DNA from: Methylococcaceae bacterium UBA6146
Lineage (GTDB): Bacteria > Pseudomonadota > Gammaproteobacteria > Methylococcales > Methylomonadaceae
DNA: 64,000 nt
Direction: 5' to 3'
Assembly: GCA_002422395.1 (NCBI GenBank)
Contig: DIUY01000009.1
Location: 158,531 to 222,530, forward strand
Shown here: positions 6,900 through 17,900 of the stretch, one piece after another
Numbering within the stretch: position 1 is the stretch's first letter
Layout of the letters: every line of letters starts with the position of its first letter
The notes under the pieces: model-generated
What the model was told of the DNA's origin: nothing
Databases searched by the model: none
What the model saw: only the letters and a program-made list of their open reading frames with translations
Position numbers and translations under genes: made by a program

Positions 6900-8378
6900 C
6901 TAAATCAATCCGTTTAACTCAAAACTTAAATCTGACCGTTTTTTTATGATTATTTTTAATCTCTTTGGGTCATGCTCATATGGAATAACAATAGAATCAA
7001 AAATTCTTTTGCTTAACTTCACCAGCGATTTTTTTGCCACTGTTATTTGTCCACTGGCTTCGTTCCAGTCGATTGCTTTCAATAACTCATGAATCAAAGG
7101 TTCTGATAAGCCATAAAACTGCTCGTCTCCTTGGTTCGCTAATCCTTTAATTCCTATCGCTTTGCCAATTGCATAAAGCTTGCTGTGGAGAATAGATTTA
7201 CAACTCAAACCCGTGTCAATAATGACATTCAAATGTTGTAAATTCGAATCCCAGCCACTTTTCAATGAATATAATTCATGGCAGCGTTGTAGTATCAACG
7301 CCTGCTTATTGCAGTAACCGCCAATTATTAAATCTAAAGGATGCCGTCGAAAAACTTGCTTAAATTGGCTAATAACGGGTGCGGGAGTGTGCCCGCCCTT
7401 TTTGCTATCTTCTTCTATAAGAATTGATGATAGATGTGTCCATGCGGGGCTTGTCGTACTAAATGACAAAAAGCTTTCTAACTTTTCGGGCGCGTTTTTA
7501 TCCTTATTATCAAAAGTCCATTTTCTTGGTGTATGAGGATGCGGCCATACACCGATTACATCAAAATAAAAATCGGAACCAAGACGAAATTCTGATCCGT
7601 TTTCCATTATCTCTATTAAAACCGGCAGCCAAAACAGCCCTCTAGTAAAACCAATTTCATGCACATAAATTTTCTTTCGGTTTTTTGAGGTTTCTTTAGA
7701 TTTTGATTTCTTTATGTATTCATCTAATTGTTCAACTTCCACAATTGGATCAATCCAAACAGGCCTGTTATTTATCGACGGATACAATTTGTTTATAAAT
7801 TCACGATGCAAAACATTTAACCAAAGCGTTTTTCTTAGTGTTTCGCCTTTAACTAACGTGTTTATCGGAGTAGCACATCGCAACCCTGCCTTTTGCTTTC
7901 CTGAGAATCCAGGCGCATTGGTATTCTGATTAAACAACGCAATTGCAATATCGCCCAAATGAGCAGTCTTTATTTCGCCAACCTCATTGAAGAAGGCATG
8001 ATTATTACCTTCCGGCAATCCTATAAAAAGCTTTTGGATAGGCTGTGTTTTCTCAGCGTTAAACCCTTTGATTTGCATAAAGGGCATTTTAGGGTGGAGC
8101 AAGTCAAACCAATCATGAAACGGAGCAATGCCTTTTTCATAATCTTTTTCTGGCATCGGTTCTGACCAACATCGCAGTAAAGCTTTAGAGTCTTCCGGCA
8201 TTAATACTACTTGCACTATGCAAACAAGAAGTTGCAAGGCTGATAACTCCATATCATCACGAAAGCAGCTTAGTTGCCAGCCTTGCTCTTGTTGATAGCA
8301 AAGCAATTGCCTTAGCGATAAACGCTGAAATTCGCCGTTTAGGACTACGGGAATCCAATTATCAATGAGTAAATTCAT
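6900..8378 (-). CDS. cse1: Cascade large subunit Cse1 (Cas8e/CasA)
   Basis: At 492 aa this is a normal-length Cas8e, the subunit that reads the PAM and recruits Cas3. It opens MNLLIDNWIPVVLNG and contains the family segments PFHDWFDLLHPKMPFMQI, LFNQNTNAPGFS and GFTRGLFWLPVLIEI, followed by a C-terminal four-helix bundle. The start overlaps the cas3 stop in an ATGA arrangement, so the two are co-translated. The coding sequence is visibly richer in AT than cas1 and cas2, as is common in this fast-evolving subunit. Confidence 0.95.
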   Translation of the reverse strand: MNLLIDNWIPVVLNGEFQRLSLRQLLCYQQEQGWQLSCFRDDMELSALQLLVCIVQVVLMPEDSKALLRCWSEPMPEKDYEKGIAPFHDWFDLLHPKMPFMQIKGFNAEKTQPIQKLFIGLPEGNNHAFFNEVGEIKTAHLGDIAIALFNQNTNAPGFSGKQKAGLRCATPINTLVKGETLRKTLWLNVLHREFINKLYPSINNRPVWIDPIVEVEQLDEYIKKSKSKETSKNRKKIYVHEIGFTRGLFWLPVLIEIMENGSEFRLGSDFYFDVIGVWPHPHTPRKWTFDNKDKNAPEKLESFLSFSTTSPAWTHLSSILIEEDSKKGGHTPAPVISQFKQVFRRHPLDLIIGGYCNKQALILQRCHELYSLKSGWDSNLQHLNVIIDTGLSCKSILHSKLYAIGKAIGIKGLANQGDEQFYGLSEPLIHELLKAIDWNEASGQITVAKKSLVKLSKRIFDSIVIPYEHDPKRLKIIIKKRSDLSFELNGLI

Positions 8379-11170
8379 GCTTTTATTTTCTCCAATCCTT
8401 TTGTTTTAGAATAAGTTAATAAACCATTTTCTGACTGATGTTGCCCACTTTCTTGGTCTATCAATTGCATGGGTAAAAAGTAAATTTCATCCTTATCTGG
8501 CTTAGGTAAGTAAGATTTCCAGCTTTGCCTTGTTCCAAGAGAATGCCAATTTAAAACCTCCCAATACTGCCAATTTGCTAAAGAATTTAATAAAACCCCT
8601 TCTAAAGTAGCTAATTTTCCATCAATTCTAATGACTGGAATCACCGTCAAACTCATTTCTCCGTCACGAGTCAGCATTGAAACTCTATCATCCTCATCAG
8701 ATACAGGCGTAGTTTGGGAATTCATCATCGTATTAGCTGTGTAGCCTTTGCTTTCTTGCTCTTTATCGAATTCTTTATATGCTTTTTCTATTTTCTCCGG
8801 CTCATCACCCCAAGCCTCCTCACAATAAACCCTTTCAATCCAATCCCGATAAGCGGTATAGGTTTTCAAATCCTCTTGGTTTGATTTAAAGACAATTTCC
8901 TGATTTTTAAGCAATTGCTCTGTCCGCCATAAAGCCCGTAAATTTTGATAAACATAGTTGCCCGTATCTCCATAAACCGCTTCCGTGGTCGGTATAATCA
9001 CCACGCAGCGCGGCTGTTCAAAACCTGATGGTCGATTGCGTGAATGCCGATGTAGCCGTCCCAAACGCTGGAACAATAAATCGACCGGACAAAGCTGGGT
9101 CAGCATCCAATCAAAATCCAAATCGAGGCTTTGCTCCACAACTTGGGTCGCCACCAAAATCCGCCCACCTTCTGCACGGTGTGGTTCGTCTTTGCCGTAA
9201 TAACGGCTAATGTCTTGCTCTATGTGTTGGCGGTCGATAAACCGGAACCGTGAATGGAACAAATCAATCGGTATCGTCGTTAATTCGGCGAGTTGTTTGG
9301 CGATATGCTGGGCATCAGCAACCAGATTGCAGAGCACGGCGACTTTCGCACCTTGTTCGGCGGCTTGGGCGATTTTTTCCAGTTGTTCGGTGGTTAAAAT
9401 AAGCTGGTCGGCTGGCCAAGTTTCGACACTAACCACACGTTCGGCAGTCTGTTCGGATTCCGGCAATTTGAAGGGAAGAACTTGCTTGTCAGATGCATGG
9501 ACGACTAAAGGATAAGCCGGACTTTGCTGTTCAGACGTAATACCCCAGCTTTGCAACAATTTGGCTTTTTGATGATGCGGCAATGTTGCCGACAATAAAA
9601 TAACGCTGCCAGCGGCTTGCTTTTGGCGTTCTAGCACCTTGGCCAATAGCCCGTACATGTAGGCATCGTAAGCGTGGACTTCGTCAACAATCAAAATACT
9701 TTTTTGAATGCCGAAACCTCGCACGAACTGATGGCGCACGGGCAATACCGATAACAAGACTTGGTCGATGGTGCAAACGCCAATCTGCCCTAGAAACGCC
9801 CGTTTTTTGCTTGCGCCCAGCCATTCGGAACATTGCACAGCGGCCTCTTCCGCGCCTTGGGCGGTCAATCGGCTGTTTGCCAGAATTTTTTCAAAATCAG
9901 AGTTCAATCTGCTTTTGCCATGCGCCAACACGACATTGGCACCGCCCTCAAACAATTTGTCGGCAACCTCTTGTAAACGCTTCAACATGGCGTTGGCTGT
10001 TGCTTGGGTGGGCAAAGCGAAGATAATACCGCCGCCAAAACTAGGTTCAGACGTCAATAATTTGGCGGCATACGCTAACGCGGTTTCGGTTTTGCCTGAA
10101 CCCGTGGGGGCTTCGATGAGCGTTAAGCCTTGTGCCAGCGGGAATTGCTCGACCAGTATTTGTAGCCCTTGCGGCGTGTAGTTAGGGAATAATGCCGCCA
10201 TGCCGCCTTGGCCTTTCACTTTTGCCAATAGGCCGAAAGCGTTTAGGGCGTTAGTAGCACACGGAAGGCGCGAGTCAAAATAAGCTTGTAAATCGGGTTC
10301 AATTGTCGCTTGATAAGGGAAGTATTCCGTTGATGAGCCTACCCAATCACAGACGCTACAAAATCCAGCCAACATGGTAGGAAAGTTTTCCGGTATATCG
10401 TCAAACTTCAATCCCACGGGTTTCAAAAAGAGCTGTTTTAGGGTTTGTACCCATTCGATACGGGCTTGTCGGTCTTGCTGTTTTATATCTTCGCTTACTT
10501 GTGGTTCTCTCAATCGTTGATTGTTAGGAATGCAGCCATGATGGCCTGCTACTTGCTGAATCCAGTTCATTGCATCATTTTCAACAATACAATTAAAACC
10601 ATAATCGGCTACTTCTTTTTTAAACCATTCATAGCCGCTACCGCCATGATCGTATGGGTCTTTATAATCGAATTTCGCTTTAGTCAGAGCATAGTTTTCT
10701 GGCTGCAATTGCCCGATTGCTTCTGATGATTTCATCTGAAAACGAATATCGAATTTACCCAAATCATGCAGGCAGATAAAAAACATCAGCCAAGCTTTGG
10801 CTTGGGCTTCCGTCTCCAATTGCGTGGATTGCGTAAATTGTTGACGCAGAGACGGGCTATTTACCCACCAAACATCCGCTACCGCCGCCACATCCAAACA
10901 ATGATAAGGCAGCAAGTGATAAGCGGCATAATCTGCTTGTTTGTATTCCCATTTTTCTTTTCCTGTTTTTTTGTCCTCCTTTTTTGCCCATTCGTCCAAG
11001 TCGCTTAAATGCAATTGGTTTTCAGATTTTTCAAGGCGTTTAGCCAACTGAGATTTAAATTGGCCAAAAATTTCATTTTTATCCTGGCCAGTACAATACG
11101 CCACTTTAAGCGCGTCATTTTCAGCCTTGCCCCAATACGGGTGATACGGGTGATACAACGCATTTGTCAT
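8375..11170 (-). CDS. cas3: CRISPR helicase-nuclease Cas3, type I-E
   Basis: Cas3 degrades target DNA after Cascade binding. I start it at 11170 (MTNALYHPYH) because AGGA lies seven bases before that ATG; the frame opens 11 codons earlier without a good ribosome site. The 931-residue protein has an N-terminal HD nuclease domain (H90; HD at 135-136 in CLHDLGKFDIRFQ; QQVAGHHG further on), then an SF2 helicase with Walker A EAPTGSGKTETAL, a DEVH box (ILIVDEVHAYDAYM), SATLP, and the C-terminal QLCPVDLLFQRLGRLHRH. It is the first gene of the operon; the 157 bp upstream should hold the promoter, but I see no confident -35/-10 pair. Confidence 0.97.
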   Translation of the reverse strand: MTNALYHPYHPYWGKAENDALKVAYCTGQDKNEIFGQFKSQLAKRLEKSENQLHLSDLDEWAKKEDKKTGKEKWEYKQADYAAYHLLPYHCLDVAAVADVWWVNSPSLRQQFTQSTQLETEAQAKAWLMFFICLHDLGKFDIRFQMKSSEAIGQLQPENYALTKAKFDYKDPYDHGGSGYEWFKKEVADYGFNCIVENDAMNWIQQVAGHHGCIPNNQRLREPQVSEDIKQQDRQARIEWVQTLKQLFLKPVGLKFDDIPENFPTMLAGFCSVCDWVGSSTEYFPYQATIEPDLQAYFDSRLPCATNALNAFGLLAKVKGQGGMAALFPNYTPQGLQILVEQFPLAQGLTLIEAPTGSGKTETALAYAAKLLTSEPSFGGGIIFALPTQATANAMLKRLQEVADKLFEGGANVVLAHGKSRLNSDFEKILANSRLTAQGAEEAAVQCSEWLGASKKRAFLGQIGVCTIDQVLLSVLPVRHQFVRGFGIQKSILIVDEVHAYDAYMYGLLAKVLERQKQAAGSVILLSATLPHHQKAKLLQSWGITSEQQSPAYPLVVHASDKQVLPFKLPESEQTAERVVSVETWPADQLILTTEQLEKIAQAAEQGAKVAVLCNLVADAQHIAKQLAELTTIPIDLFHSRFRFIDRQHIEQDISRYYGKDEPHRAEGGRILVATQVVEQSLDLDFDWMLTQLCPVDLLFQRLGRLHRHSRNRPSGFEQPRCVVIIPTTEAVYGDTGNYVYQNLRALWRTEQLLKNQEIVFKSNQEDLKTYTAYRDWIERVYCEEAWGDEPEKIEKAYKEFDKEQESKGYTANTMMNSQTTPVSDEDDRVSMLTRDGEMSLTVIPVIRIDGKLATLEGVLLNSLANWQYWEVLNWHSLGTRQSWKSYLPKPDKDEIYFLPMQLIDQESGQHQSENGLLTYSKTKGLEKIKA

Positions 11171-11327
11171 TTTCAGTCCTATATTTGTTGCTAATTTGGG
11201 CAATGTATACTTTGAACGGTCAGCTTTTCTATTTTAGGAATCAATCACTTAGCTTTAGCCCTGCGTCAAGCTGAAGGGTCGCCGCGAGCCGCATGGGACG
11301 GCTCTCGTGGGTTGGAAGGGTAGGGGG

Positions 11328-12788
11328 TTAAAATAAGCTATCCCACATCTTATCGACTTTTTTGATGATGTCGTCAGACATGGCGATGGTTCTGCCCCAT
11401 TCCCTGTTGGTTTCGCCCGGCCATTTGTTGGTGGCGTCAAAACCGACTTTAGAGCCTAAACCGGACACGGGGGAGGCGAAATCCAAGTAATCAATCGGCG
11501 TGTTTTCTAATATCGTCAAGTCCCGGGCGGGATCCATGCGCGTGGTCATTGCCCAGATCACATCTTGCCAGTTGCGCACATCAACATCGTCATCGACGAC
11601 AATCACAAACTTGGTGTACATAAACTGGCGCAAATAAGACCAGGTGCCCAGCATCACCCGTTTGGCGTGGCCGGCGTATTGTTTTTTCATGCTGATGACG
11701 GCCATGCGGTAGGAACAGCCTTCGGGGGGCAGGTAAAAATCGACAATTTCGGGGAATTGTTTTTGCAGGATAGGCACGAACACTTCATTGAGGGCGACGC
11801 CCAAAATGGCGGGTTCATCGGGTGGCCTGCCGGTAAAAGTGCTGTGATAAATGGGCGCTTGGCGTTGGGTGATGCGCTCGATGGTAAACACAGGGAATTC
11901 ATCGACTTCGTTGTAATAGCCGGTGTGGTCGCCAAACGGCCCTTCGGCGGCGGTTTCGCCCGGGTAGATAAAGCCCTCCAGGACAATTTCGGCGCTGGCG
12001 GGCACTTGCAGGTTGTTGCTTAGGCATTTGGCGACTTCGGTTTTGCTGCCGCGCAACAAACCGGCGAAGGCGTATTCTGACAGCGAGTCGGGCACGGGGG
12101 TGACCGCCGCCAAGATGGTTGCCGGGTCAGCGCCTAGCGCTACGGCCACCGGAAAGGGTTGGCCAGGATGGGCTTGTTGCCATTCGCGAAAATCCAGCGC
12201 CCCGCCACGATGTGCCAACCAGCGCATAATCACTTTGTTTTTGCCAATGACTTGTTGGCGGTAAATGCCCAGGTTCTGGCGGTCTTTATGCGGGCCTTTG
12301 GTGATGACCAGCGGCCAAGTGATGAGTGGCCCGGCATCATCGGGCCAGCAGGTTTGGATGGGATAATCGCCCAAATCAATCTCATCGCCAATCCGCACCA
12401 ATTCCTGGCAGGGCGGTTCTTTAATGAGCTTAGGCGCCATATTTAGCACTTGCTTAAAAACGGGTATCTTTTCAATGGCGTCCCGCATACCTTTGGGCGG
12501 TTCGGGTTCTTTTAAGTAAGCCAACAATTCGCCGATGCCGCGTAATTCGGTGACGGATTCGGCACCCATGCCCATAGCGACACGGCGCGGTGTGCCAAAC
12601 AAATTGGCCAGCACCGGAATGTTTGAGCCTAGCGGCGTTTCAAACAACAGTGCCGGGCCGCCTTGCTTTAACACGCGGTCGCAAATTTCCGTCATTTCCA
12701 GATGTGGGTTGACGGGTACGGTGATCCGTTTTAACTCACCTTGTTTTTCAAGCTGTTTGATGAAGTCGCGTAGGTCTTTGTATTGCAT
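11328..12788 (-). CDS. ubiD: UbiD prenylated-FMN decarboxylase (ubiquinone synthesis)
   Basis: UbiD removes the carboxyl group from 3-polyprenyl-4-hydroxybenzoate in ubiquinone biosynthesis, using prenylated FMN made by UbiX. The 486-aa protein matches the Escherichia enzyme throughout: KDLRDFIKQLEKQGELKRIT, the cofactor-site segment NLGIYRQQVIGKNKVIMRWL, GDHTGYYNEVDEFPVFTIE, and EGCSYRMAVISMKKQYAGHA. I start at 12788 (MQYKDLRDF) as in the family; the longer frame to 12851 is not supported. No ubiX is visible nearby. Confidence 0.95.
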   Translation of the reverse strand: MQYKDLRDFIKQLEKQGELKRITVPVNPHLEMTEICDRVLKQGGPALLFETPLGSNIPVLANLFGTPRRVAMGMGAESVTELRGIGELLAYLKEPEPPKGMRDAIEKIPVFKQVLNMAPKLIKEPPCQELVRIGDEIDLGDYPIQTCWPDDAGPLITWPLVITKGPHKDRQNLGIYRQQVIGKNKVIMRWLAHRGGALDFREWQQAHPGQPFPVAVALGADPATILAAVTPVPDSLSEYAFAGLLRGSKTEVAKCLSNNLQVPASAEIVLEGFIYPGETAAEGPFGDHTGYYNEVDEFPVFTIERITQRQAPIYHSTFTGRPPDEPAILGVALNEVFVPILQKQFPEIVDFYLPPEGCSYRMAVISMKKQYAGHAKRVMLGTWSYLRQFMYTKFVIVVDDDVDVRNWQDVIWAMTTRMDPARDLTILENTPIDYLDFASPVSGLGSKVGFDATNKWPGETNREWGRTIAMSDDIIKKVDKMWDSLF

Positions 12789-12977
12789 AGTCTTGTGTTT
12801 GTGATGGGAAATAGGGGGGTGGGGCTTATTGCAGATACGCTGCAACTGCACGGTGGCGGGAGTTTAATACAAACTAAGCGATTAAATCCTAGAAAAATGT
12901 GTGCGGCACGTTACCGGATTAAGATCTGGCAGGTTTCAAAAATCTGGGTAGTTGTAAAAATGGTACTGCTATTTTGG

Positions 12978-13087
12978 GATAGTGGGTTAAATGTGGTGGT
13001 TGGAGTACAAGCCTTGGCCTGTACAGAGGCAAACCCAGGTTTGCACTCCCGCTTATCAACGTGCAACTACAGATTTAACCCACCACC
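12978..13087. mobile_element. MITE-like palindromic element, copy B
   Basis: This second copy of the element seen at 3272-3378 is 110 bp, with terminal inverted repeats (TAGTGGGTTAAATGTGG at left; its near-complement ending CCCACCACC at right) and internal inverted repeats GGAGTACAAGCC and TTTGCACTCC. It lies between two copies of CTGCTATTTTGG (12966-12977 and 13088-13099), longer than the 8-bp repeats at the other copies. The rest of the 515-bp gap between ubiD and the next gene shows no gene. Confidence 0.85.
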
Positions 13088-13303
13088 CTGCTATTTTGGA
13101 AGCAAAAAACAGGTTTTTTGACACCGCTGCCACTTAAGCATTTGAATGTTTACCACTACCAAAATCAGGGTGTTGGCTACCGCTTTTTGGCCAAACCTTC
13201 GGTTTTCTGTCCCGCCACGGCCTTAAGAACCTGTACAATTATTGTGGGGGGCGGCCTTCCCGTCCGTGATAATTACTTACTTTCCCTATAATTACACAAC
13301 ATA

Positions 13304-14128
13304 ATGAAAAGATTCTTTTTACTGGTTATTGTGATCTGGCGCCAACAATTAAAGCTTTTAGTCACCGCAGCGTTTATTGGCGCAATTATCGGGGTGTTTG
13401 TGTTGGCGCCAAGTTATGACTATATCAATGCCCGCGAGCAGACGGCAGACCCGCTGTCATCACTTGGGTATGTGTTCAGTCAGGTCAAAGATATGCTGAC
13501 GGGACGAATTTCCTATAATGATCTGATGTTAATCACGTTTTATGCAGAAATCGGGGCGATGATTGGCGTGTTATCGCTGGTTTTGTATAAAGTCATACAT
13601 AAACGGTTTGCCCATATAGACCGCTTAAAATTGGAACTGGACAAGGATTTGCCGTCGATTATCAGGCAGGGCGAAGGCCCATATTTGGAGTTTAAATCGT
13701 CGTTGCGTTGGGATATGGCCGAATCACGCATTAACCGCTCATTGGAGGGCGTCATTTTAAAAACGTTGGCGGGATTTTTTAACAGCTATATTGGCGGGAC
13801 ATTGCTGATTGGCGTTGCTGACAACGGTGAGATTATCGGCTTGGAAAAAGATTACCAGACCTTAAAAAAACCGGATCAGGACGGCTTTGAGCAGTCATTG
13901 ATGACGGCCATATCGGCACATCTGGGCGCCGATCTTTGCCCTTTTGTCCACGTCCTGTTCCATGTTGTTGACAATAACGACGTTTGCCGGCTTATCGTTT
14001 CGCCCGCCAACAGGCCGGTGTTTTTAGAGCATGGCAACACGCCCAAATTCTATGTCAGGACGGGCGGCGCGACGCGTGATCTGAATATTAAAGAAGCATT
14101 GGGCTATGTGTCCAAACGCTGGAAGTGA
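13304..14128 (+). CDS. membrane-anchored AlbA_2 (Schlafen-type) domain protein
   Basis: This 274-residue protein has a basic N-terminus, a first membrane helix (LLVTAAFIGAIIGVFVLA, about residues 18-35), a loop, a second helix (LITFYAEIGAMIGVLSLVLY, about 75-95), then a cytoplasmic AlbA_2 domain starting at GEGPYLEFKSSLRWD (about 124) with LKTLAGFFNSYIGGTLLIGV and FYVRTGGATRDL. AlbA_2 domains bind nucleotides or nucleic acid and are often found in regulators or defence proteins; a membrane-tethered form is less common. TATAAT at 13287 lies 11 bp before the ATG. The specific function is unknown. Confidence 0.8.
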   Translation: MKRFFLLVIVIWRQQLKLLVTAAFIGAIIGVFVLAPSYDYINAREQTADPLSSLGYVFSQVKDMLTGRISYNDLMLITFYAEIGAMIGVLSLVLYKVIHKRFAHIDRLKLELDKDLPSIIRQGEGPYLEFKSSLRWDMAESRINRSLEGVILKTLAGFFNSYIGGTLLIGVADNGEIIGLEKDYQTLKKPDQDGFEQSLMTAISAHLGADLCPFVHVLFHVVDNNDVCRLIVSPANRPVFLEHGNTPKFYVRTGGATRDLNIKEALGYVSKRWK

Positions 14129-14283
14129 GACGTTATAAGTGGGCAATCATAAATTCTTTAACCCAACTATCGTAGGGGTGGCCACTTAAACCTAAGCTGA
14201 AAATGGCTGATTGACGCCTGGGCAAATATAATCCATAATTTTTGTGTGGTTAAATTAAAATTATAAATAATGAGGAGAGTATT

Positions 14284-14682
14284 ATGTCTTTGATAACTTG
14301 GACAGCCAACCAATACGGCACCAATGTCGGTTTTGCCGATGAAGAGCACCAAATTTTATTTGCCAAACTTAATAAATTATATGATCTGGCAACGGGCGGT
14401 GCCGAGCGTTCAGCCGTGGGCACGCAATTGGATGATTTGATCGCCTATGTCGTGGATCATTTTGCCCACGAAGAAAAAGAAATGCAGGCTAAAGGCTTTG
14501 ATGGCTATCCGGCACATAAAATGGAACATGATGCGCTGGTTGGCATTTGCGCAGGTTTACAAACAAAATTCCATGCCGGTGAAGCAGATGTCACTGAAGA
14601 GGTCGGGCAAATGGTTAAAGGCTGGTTAGATAGCCACATCCCTACCTTTGATATGGCTTATGCCGGCGCGTTGAATAGTTAA
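14284..14682 (+). CDS. bacteriohemerythrin (O2-binding di-iron protein)
   Basis: This 132-residue single-domain hemerythrin should bind O2 reversibly at a di-iron centre. All expected ligands are present: H22, H59, E63, H78, H82, H118 and D123 (DEEHQ, VDHFAHEEKE, HKMEHD, DSHIPTFD). The start is supported by GAGGAG 7 bp upstream. Single-domain forms like this are known from Methylococcus, where they deliver O2 to methane monooxygenase; other roles such as O2 or iron storage are possible here. The gene stands alone and is followed by a strong terminator. Confidence 0.93.
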   Translation: MSLITWTANQYGTNVGFADEEHQILFAKLNKLYDLATGGAERSAVGTQLDDLIAYVVDHFAHEEKEMQAKGFDGYPAHKMEHDALVGICAGLQTKFHAGEADVTEEVGQMVKGWLDSHIPTFDMAYAGALNS

Positions 14683-14711
14683 TCGCTACGTTGTAGTTGC
14701 GGCAAATAAAT

Positions 14712-14739
14712 AAAAGGGCGGTCATTCCGCCCTTTTTTA
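14712..14739 (+). terminator. rho-independent terminator after hemerythrin
   Basis: AAAAGGGCGG, a short loop, and CCGCCCTTTTTT form a GC-rich stem followed by a T-run, 30 bp after the hemerythrin stop. Confidence 0.9.
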
Positions 14740-14904
14740 TGGGTTGTCAGTATTGTCAATCAAAGGTTAATCCTGCACCCCATCTGCTCATTTATAGGGC
14801 AGGAACAGCTTATTATTTTGAGCGGCGTAGCCGCTTTTAAAATACGATCTAAGGTATTATAGTCGGTTAACTTTTATCATTCTTGACCCCACTAAAGCCG
14901 CTTC

Positions 14905-17900
14905 ATGTCCCCCGAATTTGTCCATTTAAGATTGCACACCGAATTTTCCCTAGTTGACGGAATTGTAAAAATCAAACCACTGGTCAAGCGTTTGGCAGAG
15001 CTTAATATGCCGGCGGTTGCCGTCACTGACCACGCCAATTTATTTTCTTTGGTCAAGTTTTATAAAGCCGCAAGCGGGCAGGGCATCAAACCGGTGGTCG
15101 GCGCCGATGTGCTGGTGTTTAATCCCGAAGAACCGGCAACGCCTTACCGGTTGACCTTGTTGGTCAATCATCAACAAGGCTATATCGCTTTAACGGAACT
15201 GATTTCCAAAGCTTATCAGGAAGGCCAGCATCAAGGGGTGCCGATGCTGCAACGCGAGTGGCTGGAACAAAACCATCATGGCCTGATTGCTTTGTCCGGC
15301 GCAATGGCCGGTGATATAGGCAAAGCGTTGCTGGCCGAAAACACCGAAGCCGCAAAGCAACTGGCGGGTTACTGGAGCGCTTTATTTGCGCAAAGCTTTT
15401 ATCTGGAGCTGCAACGGGTCGGCAAGCCGGATGAAGAACGCTATATTGCCGCCGCCGTCGAACTTGCCCTGGCTATGGATTTGCCGGTTGTCGCGACTAA
15501 CGATGTCCGTTTTTTGTATCGGGAAGATTTTGCCGCCCATGAGGTGCGTGTTTGTATTAATCAGGGACGGGTGCTTGATGACAACCGACGTCCCAAAGAC
15601 TACACCGAACAGCAATATTTGCGCAGTAGCGAAGAAATGCAGGCATTGTTTGCCGACATACCTGAAGCGCTGGCAAACAGCGTGGAAATTGCCAAACGCT
15701 GTAATTTAACCCTGACGTTAGGGGAAAACTTCTTGCCCGATTATCCCGTACCGCCGGGCATGACACTGGCCGGACTGATGGCGGATGAAGCCCGCAAGGG
15801 TCTGGATGAGCGCTTGCTACAGTACCCTGCGGTCGGCAAAGGTTCGGATGCCGAAAACCGCGTGGCGTATTATGAGCGCTTGGACACTGAGCTTAAGGTC
15901 ATTAACGCGATGGGCTTTCCCGGTTATTTCATGATTGTCGCGGACTTTATCCAATGGGCCAAAAACAATGGGATTCCGGTAGGGCCAGGGCGGGGTTCGG
16001 GTGCGGGGTCGCTGGTGGCTTACGCGCTAAAAATCACCGATTTGGACCCGATTGAATTTGATTTGCTGTTCGAGCGGTTTTTAAATCCTGAACGGGTTTC
16101 GATGCCCGACTTTGATATTGACTTCTGCATGGACCGCCGCGATGAAGTCATCAATTATGTTGCCGAGCATTATGGCCGCGACCATGTTGCCCAGATCATC
16201 ACCTACGGTTCTATGGCGGCCAAGGCGGTGATCCGTGATGTCGGGCGGGTGCTGGGGTTTTCTTATGGTTTTGTTGACCGTCTTGCCAAGCTGATTCCGT
16301 TTGAAATCGGCATGACGTTGACCAAGGCGTTAAACGACAGCCCTGACCTTAAACAGCTTTATGACAACGAGGAAGAGGTTAGGTCGCTGATTGATATGGC
16401 GATGTCATTGGAAGGGACGGCGCGTAATGCCGGAAAACATGCCGGTGGTGTGGTGATTTCGCCGACCAAGCTGACCGATTTTACGCCGTTGTACTGCGAA
16501 CAAGGCGGCGGCAATTTGGTCACGCAGTTTGACAAGGACGATGTGGAAGCCGTCGGCCTGGTCAAGTTTGACTTTTTGGGTTTGCGGACGCTGACGATTA
16601 TTGACTGGGCCTTGCAGACCATAAACCGTAAAAATGGCCAAACCGGCGTGCCGCTGGTGGATATAACCAAAATTCCCCGCGATGACGCCAAAAGCTACGA
16701 GTTGTTAAAAAATGCCCGCACCACGGCAGTTTTCCAGCTTGAATCACGGGGCATGAAGGAGCTGATTAAAAAGCTCAAGCCGGACTGCTTTGACGATATT
16801 ATCGCCTTGGTGGCGTTGTTCCGTCCCGGGCCGTTGGAATCAGGCATGGTCGATGACTACATCAATGTCAAGCACGGTGCTAAAGCTGAATATGCGCATC
16901 CCTTGTTGGAGCCGATTCTCAAACCGACCAACGGCGTTATTTTGTACCAAGAGCAGGTGATGCAAATTGCCCGTGAGTTGGCGCTATATACGCTAGGCGG
17001 GGCGGACATGCTGCGCCGGGCGATGGGTAAGAAAAAACCGGAGGAAATGGCCAAGGAGCGGGATAAGTTTACCGTCGGGGCGATAGAAAATAAGGTGGAC
17101 GAAAAAATCGCCACTTACGTGTTCGACTTAATGGAGAAATTCGCCGGCTACGGTTTTAACAAATCGCATTCGGCGGCGTATGCGCTGGTTGCTTACCAAA
17201 CGGCCTGGCTGAAAGCGCATTATCCGGCGGCTTTCATGGCGGCGGTGTTGTCGTCAGATATGGACAACACGGATAAAGTGGTGGTGCTGATAGAGGAATG
17301 CCGGCAAATGAAGCTGGTTATTTGCCCGCCCGCGATCAACATATCGGAACATAAGTTTACGGTTAATGACGCCAACGAGATTGTTTATGGCTTAGGCGCG
17401 ATCAAGGGCGTCGGTGAGTCGGCTGTTGAAGAAGTCATCATTAACGAAAGAAATCAAAATGGCCTATTTTTAGGGTTGTACGATTTATGCAAGCGCGTCG
17501 ATTTAAGGAAAGTCAACCGGCGGGTGTTGGAGGCTTTAATCAAAGCTGGTGCGTTTGATGAGTTCAATCGCTGCCGCGCCAGTCATCTTGCCGAGCTTCC
17601 CGTTGCGTTAAAAGTCGCCGAACAACACGGGAAAATGGCGCAAACCGGGCAAAACGATTTGTTTGGGTTATCGGTTAACACGGCTGTGGATATGGAGGTG
17701 GCCACCGATACCGACGCTTATTCGACGGTGGTGGAACCTTGGTCAGAAAATGAGCGTTTAGATGCCGAAAAATCAATCTTGGGCTTGTATCTTACCGGTC
17801 ACCCTATTACCCAATACGAACCTGAATTAAAGCAATTCACTAATGGCAGCATAGCCAGCTTGCTGGAGACTGTGGAACGCTCACGCGGTAACATCACGGC

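Noticed and set aside
11171..11327. A confident cas operon promoter upstream of cas3
   Set aside because: TATACA near 11202 resembles a -10 on the minus strand, but no acceptable -35 lies 16-18 bp upstream, so I do not list it as a feature.
14167..14352. Minus-strand frame before hemerythrin
   Set aside because: It overlaps the hemerythrin promoter and start in antisense and has no coding features.
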